A stretch of 51,651 nucleotides of DNA from CAUZIR01 sp034421295 (GCA_034421295.1 DAOUKM010000006.1:1-51651); one strand, 5' to 3'. Positions 26,401 through 33,400 are shown, counted from the first letter of the stretch. Numbers and translations are program-made. The notes: generated by a model not told the origin, from the letters alone.

Positions 26401-26610
26401 ATACAGTCGCTCTGGTATAGCGGGTCGTTAAGGCGCCTGTACCTATCGTTCAGGGAGGCCGTTACCGAAGCTGAGGCGTTGACACTGCAGATCGGCGATC
26501 TCTCGCTCGCCTTCCCGGAGGACAGTTCCGGGGATGCCGGCTTTACCTTTAGAGATGTCGACATCTCCTGGACGGCAGGCCAGACGGTAGCCGTGAGCAT
26601 CGTTCGGTAA
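20476..26610 (+). CDS. Giant secreted propeller/FN3/cadherin/LRR/Ig mosaic protein
   Basis: This 2044-residue protein begins at GTG 20476 with a signal peptide (residues 10-36). Residues 50-410 hold about seven PD40/TolB-like propeller blades (WSPDGKRIAF pattern). Residues 500-790 are a domain I do not recognise. FN3 and cadherin-like domains then alternate: FN3 at about 800, 1001 and 1201, cadherin-like at 900, 1097 and 1298. Residues 1396-1640 are plant-type LRRs, and 1650-1944 are three near-identical 100-residue Ig-like repeats (GTAQVGQ, YQWVRVDGDT). A 100-residue C-terminal domain ends the protein without an anchor. Residues about 413-495 read as an atypical Ser/Thr/Pro/Arg-rich stretch, while the +2 frame there looks like normal protein, so two compensating frameshifts are possible. 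Likely a cell-surface or released binding protein. Confidence 0.82.
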   Translation: MTPEWKPSCVTRIASWVFLLTLMATALVSSASSASCGENPDFGLVNALSAERPRTSPQWSPEGDVIAFMFDGGIYMSAADGSHLWLLDGAFAKPDGHYGLSPSFSPDGKRVVYAAFDDSAKIVVSAPNGSGRRTLISPEPRSRIFRNPTWSPDGKRIAFVAPSVHEYEDGFKKLRDLAVYTMAADGSDVRSVAPSIRAMGSAPVWSPDSRSLAFIAYEHDPDLDRRPTPQTLYTVGADGTDLTRIGWTTMLPTWSPDGSRIAFMSAEEFYDSMKIYTVAPDGSDLTMLFDTEVEDLFDVHNLLWSPDGTAILYSQSWYGYEIVSVKADGSEARRLVEFEDRPRVIRASWSPDGSRIAVHVSRTEDEGLVSPASGVMLFVMDADGLNRRILARSVPGLSEVRGEKLESAGGELWPTRFQHAAVPTSTLLPQGQTPASKLSISPGTREPSRSTSARMPTNGQLGPQPKKPCTGGSSTSCSTRNVNHFSVVGGSAGAASPGEGGVYSLEEVLEKGLFASEASPVQVAFRGTEQEGSIRCDWRGFAMTAGQREDTIRFWLAKEDDDPLPTATQVEAEFRTHINDLASRYRDYVSAVFVPLARGGLSTDLVVLTCYASYRVHEYLVGSGISNLTVAYDHLGEARSYDQYSRAHAAGEFGDPASTPLLTEAEYGEMLEQVVSRAEGELDDAIGGREGVLFLAPMGAHGAIAVEVWQVVAQWDLQTDDQGTVNAVRYGVSSGDPEQTQTLANLKSRVTTAAASDAFADDRTSNLNQYYRDIGAYGDITPDDGSTATFTPSQPPPVYAPAPTGLSATASGIHGANLTWNPVANKSGFHVQHRISGDEDWTTLADVTSGESHAASLLLCDMTHEFRVGTYGDGATYNSRVGLWTDVATLTTAACGPQAPVFVDTPYSFEVSEDAQVGEPVGSVSAIDVNADTVTYTITAGNTGNAFVIDGGGAITVAGALDHETTAGYTLTLTASDGKGGTATATVTVAVTDVAEDPPPAPSGLTVTLDDGVFTISWTAVDGADRYEVQHRTDAAGSGWTALPQAAGANVTYAPVGGPACGTEYRFRVRAYGDGENYTQMWSAQSPAATHETESCNQAPAFDRDSYNFEVAEDTEVGSPVGTVSATDGDQDDLSYEITAGNTGDVFAIDDEGGAITVAVDLDHETVASYTLTVEASDGQGGTDTATVTVTVTDVAEDPPPAPSGLAVRLADGAFTVSWTALEGAVRYEVQQRTDASGSGWTALPETTGLSATYTPGDGPTCSTEYRFRVRAYGDGETYTRMWSIESGVESVDTATCDPEFGQAVYHFYILDTTAVDGAVSTVAATDPDADDTVSYSITAGNEDGKFSISGTTGQLTVAGALDISATPYYTLTVEASDGNGGSDTATVTVALTIAECYNGTVVWRADERPRLVRDCSVLLTAKDTLRGTASLDWSPDLSIYRWQGIFGGFVGGRTSLDGTLRHVKDVIVSRLGLNGTIPTVLSGLADLRRLDLDENRLTGGIPAELGQLESLEMLHLFGNRLSGAIPAELGNLSNLRVLSIWANDLTGNIPPELGDLTKLERLLLDDNDFTGQLPSELGNITGLERLYVRDNRLSGEIPSWLASLGDLEHLYLEGNDFTGCIPDGLRDVANNDLDRIGLADCSASDAAGAPTVSGTAQVGQTLTADTTGITDADGLTNVTYGYQWVRVDGDTATDIAGATGAMYTLVDADEGKTIRVRVSFTDDRDHAEELTSAETATVGARPNSAAGGAPMIGGTAQVGQALTAVTTGITDADGLGDVTYSYQWVRVDGDTDSDIAGATGSMYTLVDADEGKTIRVRVSFTDDRDHAEELTSAATATVAARPNRAAGGVPTISGTAQVGQKMTADTTGITDADGLSDVTYSYQWVRVDGDTDTDIAGATGATYTLVDADEGKTIRVRVSFTDDRDHAEELTSAATAAVAAAPVWSVEMTVADYGGGDVGAISANLFSNETGSLHIQSLWYSGSLRRLYLSFREAVTEAEALTLQIGDLSLAFPEDSSGDAGFTFRDVDISWTAGQTVAVSIVR
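25429..26328 (+). repeat. Three tandem 300-bp coding repeats
   Basis: Copies begin at about 25429, 25729 and 26029 with a period of exactly 300 bases (100 codons). Long stretches are identical between copies, for example GACGAGGGCAAGACGATCAG and the 40 bases after it. Each encodes one Ig-like domain. Such identity allows copy-number change by recombination and can mislead short-read assembly. Confidence 0.9.
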
Positions 26611-26874
26611 TCTCCGAACTCCGGCGCGCCATGACCTAAGCGCGGCTCCTGCCTCACGAGTTGGACAAGCTGACGAACCCTGGGCTGCTGTTTGACGACA
26701 GCGACCTGACGAGAGTTAGTTTCAAGTACGATCGGCGACCTCGCCGGTCTTGAGTACCTAGTTGTGTCGATTCTCAGGAACTATGTACCAGTCGTCGCCA
26801 GAGTCATTGAGCCACCCCGGGACCGGTAGGCGGATTAGATATCAGCCAATGGTAGTGGGGTCAAGTCCCGCCTT

Positions 26875-27190
26875 TCAGTCGAGCAGGATTTTGTGGGGTG
26901 AGAGCCGCTCACGGTAGCTGTCACCCTCTATGACTATCTGGTAGCTGGCGTTGGCGAGGCGGTCCAGGGCGCTGTTGCCGAGGATGGGATCGTCGAACAG
27001 TCCCAGCCATTCGTCGACGGCCCTGTTGGAAGTGATCACGAAGCTGGACCTTCTGTGCCTGCCGATGATCAGTTCGTACAGGTCTGTGGACTGCTGTCCG
27101 GTGAGTCTGTGCAGGCCGAGATCGTCGATTATGAGCAGGTCCGGTGCGAGGAAGGACCGGAAGGTCTTTTCCCCTGAGTGGCCCACCCTA
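26875..27190 (-). pseudogene. IstB-like ATPase remnant (IS21 family)
   Basis: About 105 codons of the C-terminal half of the IS21 helper ATPase remain: RVGHSGEKTFRSFLAPDLL, Walker B LLIIDDLGLHRL, YELIIGRHRRSSFVITSNR, and DPILGNSALDRLANASYQIV. The N-terminal Walker A half and the partner transposase IstA are absent. The frame becomes nonsense upstream of about 27190, exactly where the next minus-strand gene ends, so this marks a recombination junction. A complete IstB is about 250 residues and assists IS21 transposition. Confidence 0.85.
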
Positions 27191-27913
27191 AAAGAAACAG
27201 AAGGACCCCCGGACGATATCTGCTGTGTGTTCAATCATTTTCTTGAGCGTTGGCATCGCATCGTACTTTTCAGTCAGCAGGAAGACCGGCCTACCTTTGG
27301 GTTTCGCGAACACCGCATGTCCCTTTTCCATCGGATAAACAAAACAATCCCGATAATCTTCCCGTTTAGTGATCTCGGCAAAGTAGATGTCCAATCCCGT
27401 GGTGTCTCGTAGAGACAGTAGGCGTCTATGCTTACCCTGGATAGCTAATTCTCCCAAGAGGGCTAACACTCCATTGCCACGGTAGGGTTGCAGTTCTTCA
27501 ACGAATCTCCTTTGTTCAGGGATCAGATAACGCAGTCTGGTCTTCGCTTGACGCTCGAACTCCTCTTTGTTGTCTGCGATAACAAATTGGGGCACCCGTT
27601 CGTTCAGCTCAGGTTCATTCAGCAACGACAACTCGAAGACCAGATAGTCGAGCGCGGTGCGCAGGTTTTCCGCGATTTGCGAAACCAAGACGACAGGTCT
27701 GCCTCTTACAGTGCTCTCCCTCGGATGCCTCAGCTGCATATGGAAGTCGCCAGTCTCGCGGCTATAGCCCTTCACCATTCCCTTCACGTAGTTGTAGAGG
27801 AAGTCCTCTATTTCACCAGCAAGGGAGACATAGTTTTCCTTAGCCTGGCCTACCCGCGCCAAGGCGTCGTCCAGTTGCGGTGGCGTCTCGTGTACTTGCG
27901 GAGACGTGTTCAT
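27188..27913 (-). CDS. Hypothetical protein
   Basis: This 241-residue protein is unrecognised, though its core AENLRTALDYLVFELS resembles a motif I associate with scattered bacterial hypothetical proteins. It has no signal peptide or membrane segment and is rich in charged residues and predicted helices (EIEDFLYNYVKGMVKGYS, EQRRFVEELQPYRGNG). The ATG at 27913 is the only good start. The stop codon at 27188-27190 falls on the border of the IstB remnant, so the natural C-terminus may have been altered; the end GSFCFF is odd. Its setting between an IS21 relic and a toxin-antitoxin pair suggests accessory DNA. Confidence 0.65.
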   Translation of the reverse strand: MNTSPQVHETPPQLDDALARVGQAKENYVSLAGEIEDFLYNYVKGMVKGYSRETGDFHMQLRHPRESTVRGRPVVLVSQIAENLRTALDYLVFELSLLNEPELNERVPQFVIADNKEEFERQAKTRLRYLIPEQRRFVEELQPYRGNGVLALLGELAIQGKHRRLLSLRDTTGLDIYFAEITKREDYRDCFVYPMEKGHAVFAKPKGRPVFLLTEKYDAMPTLKKMIEHTADIVRGSFCFF

Positions 27914-27986
27914 CGTCTAGCGCAGCCCTTTGCCATGTTGTCGAATGGCGAGTTGATGAAGTGGGGCACATTCATAAAGCGTCGTC

Positions 27987-28292
27987 TTACTCGCCACTCG
28001 CCCCCGGCGTGGCGGCAGCCTGAAGCCGCAGACCCAGGGCGCGCACTACCTTGAGCACAGTGGCGAACTCCGGGTTGCCGTCTGATGACAGCGACTTGTA
28101 CAGGCTCTCTCTACCCAGCCCCGTCTCCTGCGCCACGACAGCCATTCTCCGGGCGCGGGCGATGTCCCCAAGCGTCGCCATGATCAGGCTCAGATCTCCC
28201 TCCTCCAGGGCAACGTTGAGGTAGGCCGCCATGTCTTCTTCCGTCTCTAGATGCTCCGCCGGATCCCACGGCTTGGTCTGCGTCTTTTCCAT
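27987..28292 (-). CDS. Antitoxin, HI1420-type addiction module antidote
   Basis: This 101-residue protein matches the probable addiction module antidote family HI1420: PWDPAEHLETEEDMAAYLN, then GDLSLIMATLGDIARARRM and the helix-turn-helix VAQETGLGRESLYKSLSSDG, ending GNPEFATVLKVVRALGLRL. It would bind and neutralise the toxin encoded just upstream and repress the shared promoter through its helix-turn-helix. The start ATG at 28292 lies 12 bases after the toxin stop, so both are one transcript with the toxin gene first, as usual for this family. Confidence 0.92.
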   Translation of the reverse strand: MEKTQTKPWDPAEHLETEEDMAAYLNVALEEGDLSLIMATLGDIARARRMAVVAQETGLGRESLYKSLSSDGNPEFATVLKVVRALGLRLQAAATPGASGE

Positions 28293-28304
28293 GTCTGCTT
28301 CCTC

Positions 28305-28595
28305 CTATAGTCCCCGTGCCAACTCCTGCGCCCGTCGTATGTCCCGCTCCTGACTGTCCTTGTCGCCTCCGGCCAGAAGGACGACCAGGGCTTTGCCACT
28401 CTGCGCGAAGTACACCCGGCAGCTTGGCCCATAGTCGATGCGAATCTCGGATACTCCTTCGCCCACCGGCCTAACGTCTCCGGGATTGCCCAGGCTCAAT
28501 CGCCTAATGCGGTTGTCGATCCGCACCCTCGCCTGTCTGTCTCGAAGCCTGCCGAACCACCGGGCGTAGAGCTCGGTCTGGCGAATCTCGACCAT
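28305..28595 (-). CDS. Toxin, HI1419-type (RelE/HigB-like) addiction module killer
   Basis: This 96-residue protein starts at ATG 28595 (MVEIRQTELYARWFGRL) and belongs to the HI1419 family of RelE/ParE-fold killers. Diagnostic segments are RLSLGNPGDVRPVGEGVSE, RIDYGPSCRVYF and VVLLAGGDKDSQERDI. Relatives are ribosome-dependent mRNA interferases or gyrase poisons; this family's target is not settled. All the conserved basic and aromatic positions I would expect are present, so the toxin looks active. A longer open frame upstream to 28724 has no support. The pair sits between two broken genes in a mobile region. Confidence 0.92.
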   Translation of the reverse strand: MVEIRQTELYARWFGRLRDRQARVRIDNRIRRLSLGNPGDVRPVGEGVSEIRIDYGPSCRVYFAQSGKALVVLLAGGDKDSQERDIRRAQELARGL

Positions 28596-28705
28596 CACCC
28601 TATTGTATGTCGCAGGATACTTGGGCGCTAGGAGGGAATGTATTGGGGCCCGGGAAGTGGGGCTTCGGGCTGGAGGGAACGTCGGTGGGTTGTTGACGTT
28701 GCACC

Positions 28706-28997
28706 CTACGTAAGCAATCGCCACGTGAGCAGACCGCAGGCGACGAACAGCACGAAGGCGATAACGCGTGAGATGTTGAATGCAAGGTTCGTTACCTCGT
28801 GCTCGTCGACCTCCTTCCGGTATTTCCGCTCTATCTCCAGGTGCGGCAGTCTGCTGGCGGATGCGGCTTCCCTGGCCTCGTCCCGCTCCTGATCCATCTC
28901 AGACGCTCTGTGCTTCCAATCGGATGCGCTCAGTTCCAACTCGGGCACGGTCCGCTCAAGCTCGTCCACCTTGTCGATGGCGCGGCGCAGCAGTTCT
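28706..28997 (-). pseudogene. 5'-truncated coiled-coil protein with C-terminal membrane helix
   Basis: About 95 codons encode a charged heptad helix (DKVDELERTVPELELSASDW, ERDEAREAASASRL, EIERKYRKEVDEHEV) followed by one membrane segment NISRVIAFVLFVACGLLTW at the very C-terminus, as in tail-anchored proteins. Upstream of about 28998 the frame is only antisense of the recombinase gene, and no start codon with a ribosome site is present. The protein's beginning has apparently been replaced at the junction. The family is not recognised. Confidence 0.55.
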
Positions 28998-29002
28998 AGG
29001 AG

Positions 29003-30403
29003 ATGCTGCACGAGGCCAGGAGGCCGAACGCGCCGTTCCGGGTGATCTTGGTCTGGAAGTTCTCCCGGTTCACGCGAAACAGGGAGCACTCGGTGGCGCT
29101 CAAGGCGATGCTGCGCAGAAAGGGTGTGAGGGTGGTCTCCATCACCGAACATGCTGACGACACGCCGTATGGGAGGTTGATGGAGGGGATGATCGAGACG
29201 TTCGACGAGTTCTACTCGGCGAACCTTGGGCAGGAGGTCCTGCGGGGTATGAAGGAGGCGGCCAGGCGCGGCTTCTGGGTATCGCCCAACGCCCCTTACG
29301 GTTACAGGAAGGTGAAGGTGGAGGACGGGGCGAAGATGCGCCCCAGGCTTGTGCTGAAACCGACGGCCGCGGGAGTGGTGGAGCGCATATTCGGGATGGT
29401 GGAGTCGGGCAAGACGCTGCTTGAGGTCACAAGGACCCTCAACGGCGAGGGAATCGCCAGCCCGAAGGGGAAGCGCTGGACCAAGAACGTCGTGCACAAG
29501 ATGCTCGGCAACGAGGCTTACGTGGGGACTTTCGTATGGGGCAGGGATTCGAAGCACCAGGCCGAGCCTCTGCGCGTCGAGGGCGCCTGTCCTGCCATAG
29601 TCACGAAGAGTCGCTTCCGCAGGGTGGCCAAGCTGCTGAAATCCCGATCGCGCAAGGTCTCCAATCCCCGCCGAATGGCCAGCTCGTATCTGCTTAGTGG
29701 CCTTGTGAAATGCCGGCGTTGCAAGAGGGCCTTGACGGGACAGGCTGCGAAGAGCGGGAAGTTCTCGTACTACGTTTGCCAGTCGGTGCTCAAGCAGGGA
29801 CGCGGAACATGCGGCACCCCGCGTCTGAACGCCAGGCGATTCGAGGGAATGATCATCGAGCAGGTGCGGGAGAACATCCTCACTGAGAGCAACATGAGGT
29901 CGCTGGTGCGGATGATCGACGAGGAGATGGATGGAGTTGCCGCCGAGCACCGGAAGAAACTGGAGGCTATCGACCGGGATCTGGCTGATGTGCGGCGCCG
30001 CCTGGAACGCCTGTACCAGATGGTGGAGACGACGGATCTGGACCTCGCGGAGATTGCGCCCAGGATCAGGGAGCACAGGGAGCGTCAGGGTCGGTTGGAA
30101 GCTGCGGCCGAAGAGGAGCGGCTCCGGCTGTCGGAGCGGCGTGCGGTGCTCGACAACGTGGAGACCATCGCCAGGTATGCCACGGATATGGGGCAGTTTC
30201 TGCGTGAGAGTGAGTTGACCGAGGCGCGACCGTTCTTAAGGTCGCTGGTAAAGGAGATCGTGGTCGAGCCGGGCGAGGCTGCGATTCGCTACACGATTCC
30301 GATGCCCGAGGACTCACCAATTGGGCGTAGCGATGCTGAGCATGTGGCCTTGGGGAACCCGGTTCTGTCTACAGTCACCGATGGTGGGCGGTGGAGGATT
30401 TGA
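29003..30403 (+). pseudogene. Large serine recombinase lacking its catalytic N-terminus
   Basis: The 466 codons begin inside the resolvase domain at FRVILVWKFSRFTRNREHSV, continue with GRLMEGMIETFDEFYSANL, the Recombinase domain (NAPYGYRKV, RTLNGEGIASPKGKRW), a zinc ribbon (CRRCKRALTGQ, YYVCQS) and a coiled coil. The first 80 or so residues, which carry the nucleophilic serine, are missing; a TAG lies two codons before the first ATG. The enzyme cannot cut DNA. Its 3' end runs into the tRNA-Val gene on the other strand, so the last residues (GGRWRI) are read from tRNA sequence. This is typical of an integrase gene beside its tRNA attachment site, although the element itself is no longer evident. 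Confidence 0.85.
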
Positions 30404-30457
30404 ACCTCCGACCTCTTGCGTGTGAAGCAAGCGCTCTAACCGCTGAGCTAACCGCCC
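30382..30457 (-). tRNA. tRNA-Val(CAC)
   Basis: The minus strand folds as a complete tRNA: acceptor GGGCGGT with ACCGCCC, D-arm AGCTCAGCGGTTAGAGC, anticodon stem-loop CTTGC-TTCACAC-GCAAG with anticodon CAC, T-arm GGAGG-TTCAAAT-CCTCC, and an encoded CCA. It is the last of three co-oriented tRNA genes and its 3' part overlaps the recombinase stop region. Confidence 0.95.
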
Positions 30458-30515
30458 AAACGTCCCGGTGGAGCCGTCACAATCGAGTTGGACAGGCTCC
30501 GGTTCCGCAGAAGTG

Positions 30516-30588
30516 CGCGCTTGGTGGGACTCGAACCCACGGCCTCAGCCTCCGCAGGGCTGCGCTCTATCCGCTGAGCTACAAGCGC
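30516..30588 (-). tRNA. tRNA-Arg(GCG)
   Basis: The minus strand gives acceptor GCGCTTG with CAAGCGC, D-arm AGCTCAGCGGATAGAGC, anticodon stem-loop CAGCC-CTGCGGA-GGCTG and T-arm GTGGG-TTCGAGT-CCCAC. The anticodon reads GCG, for Arg codon CGC, instead of the usual bacterial ACG. CCA is not encoded. Confidence 0.92.
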
Positions 30589-30645
30589 GTGAAACCCGCT
30601 CCCGACTGCCTAGGGCGAAAAACCTGTGATCGATTGCCGGGATGG

Positions 30646-30731
30646 TGGTGCCGAAGGAGGGATTTGAACCCACACGCCCTTTCGGGCACTGCGTCCTGAA
30701 CGCAGCGCGTCTGCCGTTCCGCCACTTCGGC
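30646..30731 (-). tRNA. tRNA-Leu(CAG)
   Basis: The minus strand gives acceptor GCCGAAG with CTTCGGC, anticodon stem-loop CTGCG-TTCAGGA-CGCAG with anticodon CAG, a long variable arm (TGCCCGAAAGGGCG) as in class II tRNAs, T-arm with TTCAAAT, and an encoded CCA. It is the first gene of the three-tRNA cluster. Confidence 0.95.
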
Positions 30732-31013
30732 GCTCAATGAACCCCGACCGGCAAGCCGGCGGCCTTAGGGAGCTGTGGGCAGCACAGTCTTGTGTTGACT
30801 GGCCCATTGTAGAGTCCGGGCGGCGGCGGCGACAAGCACGCAGACCCATCTCGTCGCCTGGCACGGCTGGCGGATCCGTCGCCAAGCAAGCGTCGATGCA
30901 GGACGACAGATTTGGATCTTCAGGCCGTACCGAAGGGAGTAGGTGCATGTCTGGCTCTGAGAACCATCTGAGCAGTGTCATCTTGCATCAAAAGCGCGCC
31001 CATTGTCTGTTCA

Positions 31014-31478
31014 TTACTTCGCCCCGGCCCACCTCGCGAGAGCCTTCTCGGGTGCGGAAATCTCGTCGATCGAGGTGTAGTAATAGTTTCGCCAGCCCTC
31101 CTCTGGCAAGCCGGTAAACAGCATCAGGTTGAGTGGATACTGTTCGCTTTCGACCACGCGGCGCAGGTCGTCGCGGAACAAGAAAGTGGGCTTACCAAAG
31201 GCGATCGCCATGCCCAACTCGACCATGACTCCTTCGTCGGGTGGAACGCCATTGACCACAGCGAAAATGGCGTCGGCAGCAACGACATCGCGAAGGTCAC
31301 TCCGGCCGACCTGGTAGGCCCAACCTTCCTTCAGAAAGTCCACCTGGTTGTTCCTGGCAAACGGCTCCCAAACCTGCAGCCCCAGGTTCCGCAGGGCATC
31401 CACCAGCTGCGGCAGAAGCAGTTCCCTCTGCTGACTGGAAAAGCCGTAGGGGTTTGCTAGGTAGATGGTCTTTTTCAT
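31014..31478 (-). CDS. Nucleoside 2-deoxyribosyltransferase family protein
   Basis: This 154-residue cytoplasmic protein has the nucleoside 2-deoxyribosyltransferase fold. It begins KTIYLANPYGFSSQQREL, has the middle motif DVVAADAIFAVVNG and the signature DEGVMVELGMAIAFGKP, where the glutamate of VELG is the likely nucleophile. Members exchange bases on deoxyribonucleosides or hydrolyse them, often in nucleotide salvage. The ATG at 31478 gives a normal family length. It is divergent from the AIM24-family gene, with 141 bases between their starts. Conserved N-terminal and catalytic motifs are intact; the substrate is unknown. Confidence 0.87.
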   Translation of the reverse strand: MKKTIYLANPYGFSSQQRELLLPQLVDALRNLGLQVWEPFARNNQVDFLKEGWAYQVGRSDLRDVVAADAIFAVVNGVPPDEGVMVELGMAIAFGKPTFLFRDDLRRVVESEQYPLNLMLFTGLPEEGWRNYYYTSIDEISAPEKALARWAGAK

Positions 31479-31619
31479 GCGAGGTCATCCTGTCTGTATT
31501 TGGGGACTTATGGGATCTTACGCCCTGCCAGCGTCTCTCGGATGGCCCCCTGGGCGACCCTAAAATATACTCAGCTACAGTCGACAGCAGCAACGATGCG
31601 TCGGCAAGGAGGCATTCCC

Positions 31620-32309
31620 ATGGAACCCAACATCGAGTTCAGCCCCAGCTTCAGCATGCTCACCCTGCAGCTTTCTCCAGGCGAATCGGTGAAGGCTGAG
31701 CCCGGCGCCATGGCGGCCCAGCAGGACGTCGACATGAAGACGGGCATGAGCGGCGGGCTGTTTGGCGGGTTCAAGAGGATGCTCACCAGCGAATCGTTCT
31801 TCCTGAACACGTTCACCGCAGGGCCCGCCGGAGGGTGGGTAAGCCTCGCGCCGCCGACGCCAGGAGACATCCTGTCCCACGATGTCAGGCCCGGCCAGGA
31901 ACTGTTCATTCAATCCAGCTCGTTCCTGACATGTTCAGAGAACGTGCAGACGGACGCCAAGTTTCAGGGACTCAAGGGTCTATTCAGCGGCGAAAGCCTG
32001 TTCTTCCTGAGGATATACACCGAGGGCGGTGGGTCGGGAACCGTCTATTTCAACTCCTACGGGGCAATCAAGCAGTTGACCGTCACCGTGGGCAAGGAGT
32101 TGGTGGTCGACACCGGGCACGTCGTTGCCTTTACGAACGACGTTGAGTACTCAATCGGAAAAGTCGGCGGCCTCGGTTCGCTCATCGCCGGTGGCGAGGG
32201 CCTTGTAATGAAGTTCAAGGGAAACGGCCACGTCTGGGTTCAGACGCGCACGCTATCCGCACTCGCTGACAAGATAGTTCCGTTCCTGCCGTCTCCGAAG
32301 GGCGAATAA
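31620..32309 (+). CDS. AIM24 / TIGR00266 family protein
   Basis: The start is ATG 31620, preceded by AAGGAGG at proper distance, which rules out the longer frame from 31500. The 229-residue product is a member of the AIM24 family: it begins with FSMLTLQLSPGESVKAEPGAM, then the glycine-rich GGLFGGFKRMLTSESFFLN, PTPGDILSHDVRPG and SGTVYFNSYGAIKQL. The fold is a three-fold beta-helix-like tryptophan-RNA-binding-attenuator-type barrel. Bacterial function is unknown; a mitochondrial relative affects membrane organisation. It has no signal peptide, so it is likely cytoplasmic or peripheral. Confidence 0.9.
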   Translation: MEPNIEFSPSFSMLTLQLSPGESVKAEPGAMAAQQDVDMKTGMSGGLFGGFKRMLTSESFFLNTFTAGPAGGWVSLAPPTPGDILSHDVRPGQELFIQSSSFLTCSENVQTDAKFQGLKGLFSGESLFFLRIYTEGGGSGTVYFNSYGAIKQLTVTVGKELVVDTGHVVAFTNDVEYSIGKVGGLGSLIAGGEGLVMKFKGNGHVWVQTRTLSALADKIVPFLPSPKGE

Positions 32310-32477
32310 GGCGATCCTCCGGATATGCCCGGGCCACCGGCCAGGCAGGCGACAGATGAGCGACGGCGCAGCTGTGCGAAGTCCCGGCTTAGTCCTACCG
32401 AACTTAGCAGGGTGCTGAAGGTAAGGGGGTGTGACGGTCTGGCCGCGAGCCCTCAGGCCTAAGTTGGCCGTCTGACA

Positions 32478-33230
32478 TCACCTCTCGCAGACGACACCGT
32501 CCCCGTCTCCGTCCCGGGCGCCGGGTACCATCGGCTTTGGAAATCCGCGTCCCGACCCCTTGCCCCCCTGCACACGCTGCTCGCCGGCCCTCTCCGCCTC
32601 ATCGCACGTAGGGTAGCGTCTGTCCCCGCCAACGGTTGGCGCGGGACTCACCTGCCGGGAGGACCGATCCGCCTCCACTACCGTTACATCCGGTGGGTCG
32701 TCGCACGTCAGCAGCATCTCGCCGAGAGCTCTGGCCTCAGCCCGGGTTGCGGTAAGCTGCCAGGTCGACTTGATCCTCGTCCAGTCGGTCGCATAGTCGC
32801 ACCAGTAGGACTCGTCGGATGGCCGCCACTGGTCCGGGCTTTTCGCACCCTTGGATCTATTGGCGCCTGACGTTACGGCGATCAGGTGTCCCGGGTCGCT
32901 GAGGCTGTTGGCAAACAACTGCTTGCGGCCCGGCGTCCATTCCCATCCCCCGGATCTATGTGCGTTCGCCAGCGGAACGAGGTGATCGATGTCCAGTTCA
33001 CTCGCCTCCGTCACCGTCGCACCTGTGAATTTGCCGAGCCACAGACCGGTCTTGACCTGGCACTGCCGGTCGTTCTTGTATGTAACGGCGGAACGGCTCT
33101 CGTCTATCAGCACCTCATGTCGTGTGTTCTGACAGTCGTCGTCCTCGTCGATCCAGTGAAGCCAGTCGTCGCGGTCGTAAGCCGGGAGATCATCTGGAAA
33201 TTCCGCAACCGTTATCGTCAATTCGTGCAC
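32478..33230 (-). CDS. HNH endonuclease-like protein with Excalibur domain, damaged lipoprotein start
   Basis: From GTG 33230 the product is 250 residues. LDIDHLVPLANAHRSGGWEW and NRSKGAKSPDQWRP form the DUF1524/HNH-type ββα-metal nuclease core (DIDH...N...). The C-terminus YPTCDEAERAG then GDGDGVVCER is an Excalibur calcium-binding motif, common on secreted nucleases. The frame stays open upstream of 33230 for about 36 more codons (YLEPSTGATPQPASTPIHGA) to a cysteine at 33336-33338, but no start codon follows in that frame. In the next frame ATG 33369 reads MPSGIIVLLG and meets this cysteine if one G of the GGGG run (33339-33342) is removed, giving lipobox LLGC. The natural protein was probably a lipoprotein nuclease. 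Confidence 0.78.
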   Translation of the reverse strand: MHELTITVAEFPDDLPAYDRDDWLHWIDEDDDCQNTRHEVLIDESRSAVTYKNDRQCQVKTGLWLGKFTGATVTEASELDIDHLVPLANAHRSGGWEWTPGRKQLFANSLSDPGHLIAVTSGANRSKGAKSPDQWRPSDESYWCDYATDWTRIKSTWQLTATRAEARALGEMLLTCDDPPDVTVVEADRSSRQVSPAPTVGGDRRYPTCDEAERAGEQRVQGGKGSGRGFPKPMVPGARDGDGDGVVCER

Positions 33231-33382
33231 CGTCCCGGCAGCTACTTCTGACTCGTCCGGCTGCGATGTCGACGTCGCGCCATGGATAGGCGTGCTGGCG
33301 GGTTGTGGTGTGGCTCCGGTGCTCGGTTCGAGATAACACCCCGAGAAGGACGATAATGCCAGAAGGCATGACAGGCCGAGCT

Positions 33383-33400
33383 CAGGCAGATATCTGCCTG
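33383..33400. repeat. 18-nt perfect palindrome
   Basis: CAGGCAGATATCTGCCTG is its own reverse complement. It lies just upstream of the lipoprotein-nuclease start region, so it could be an operator. From 33401 to 33707 I see no gene or other structure. Confidence 0.55.

Noticed and set aside
28706..30076. 456-codon open frame on the minus strand
   Set aside because: All but the last 95 or so codons are antisense to the serine recombinase, which has clear domains; the apparent protein is Arg/His-rich without motifs.
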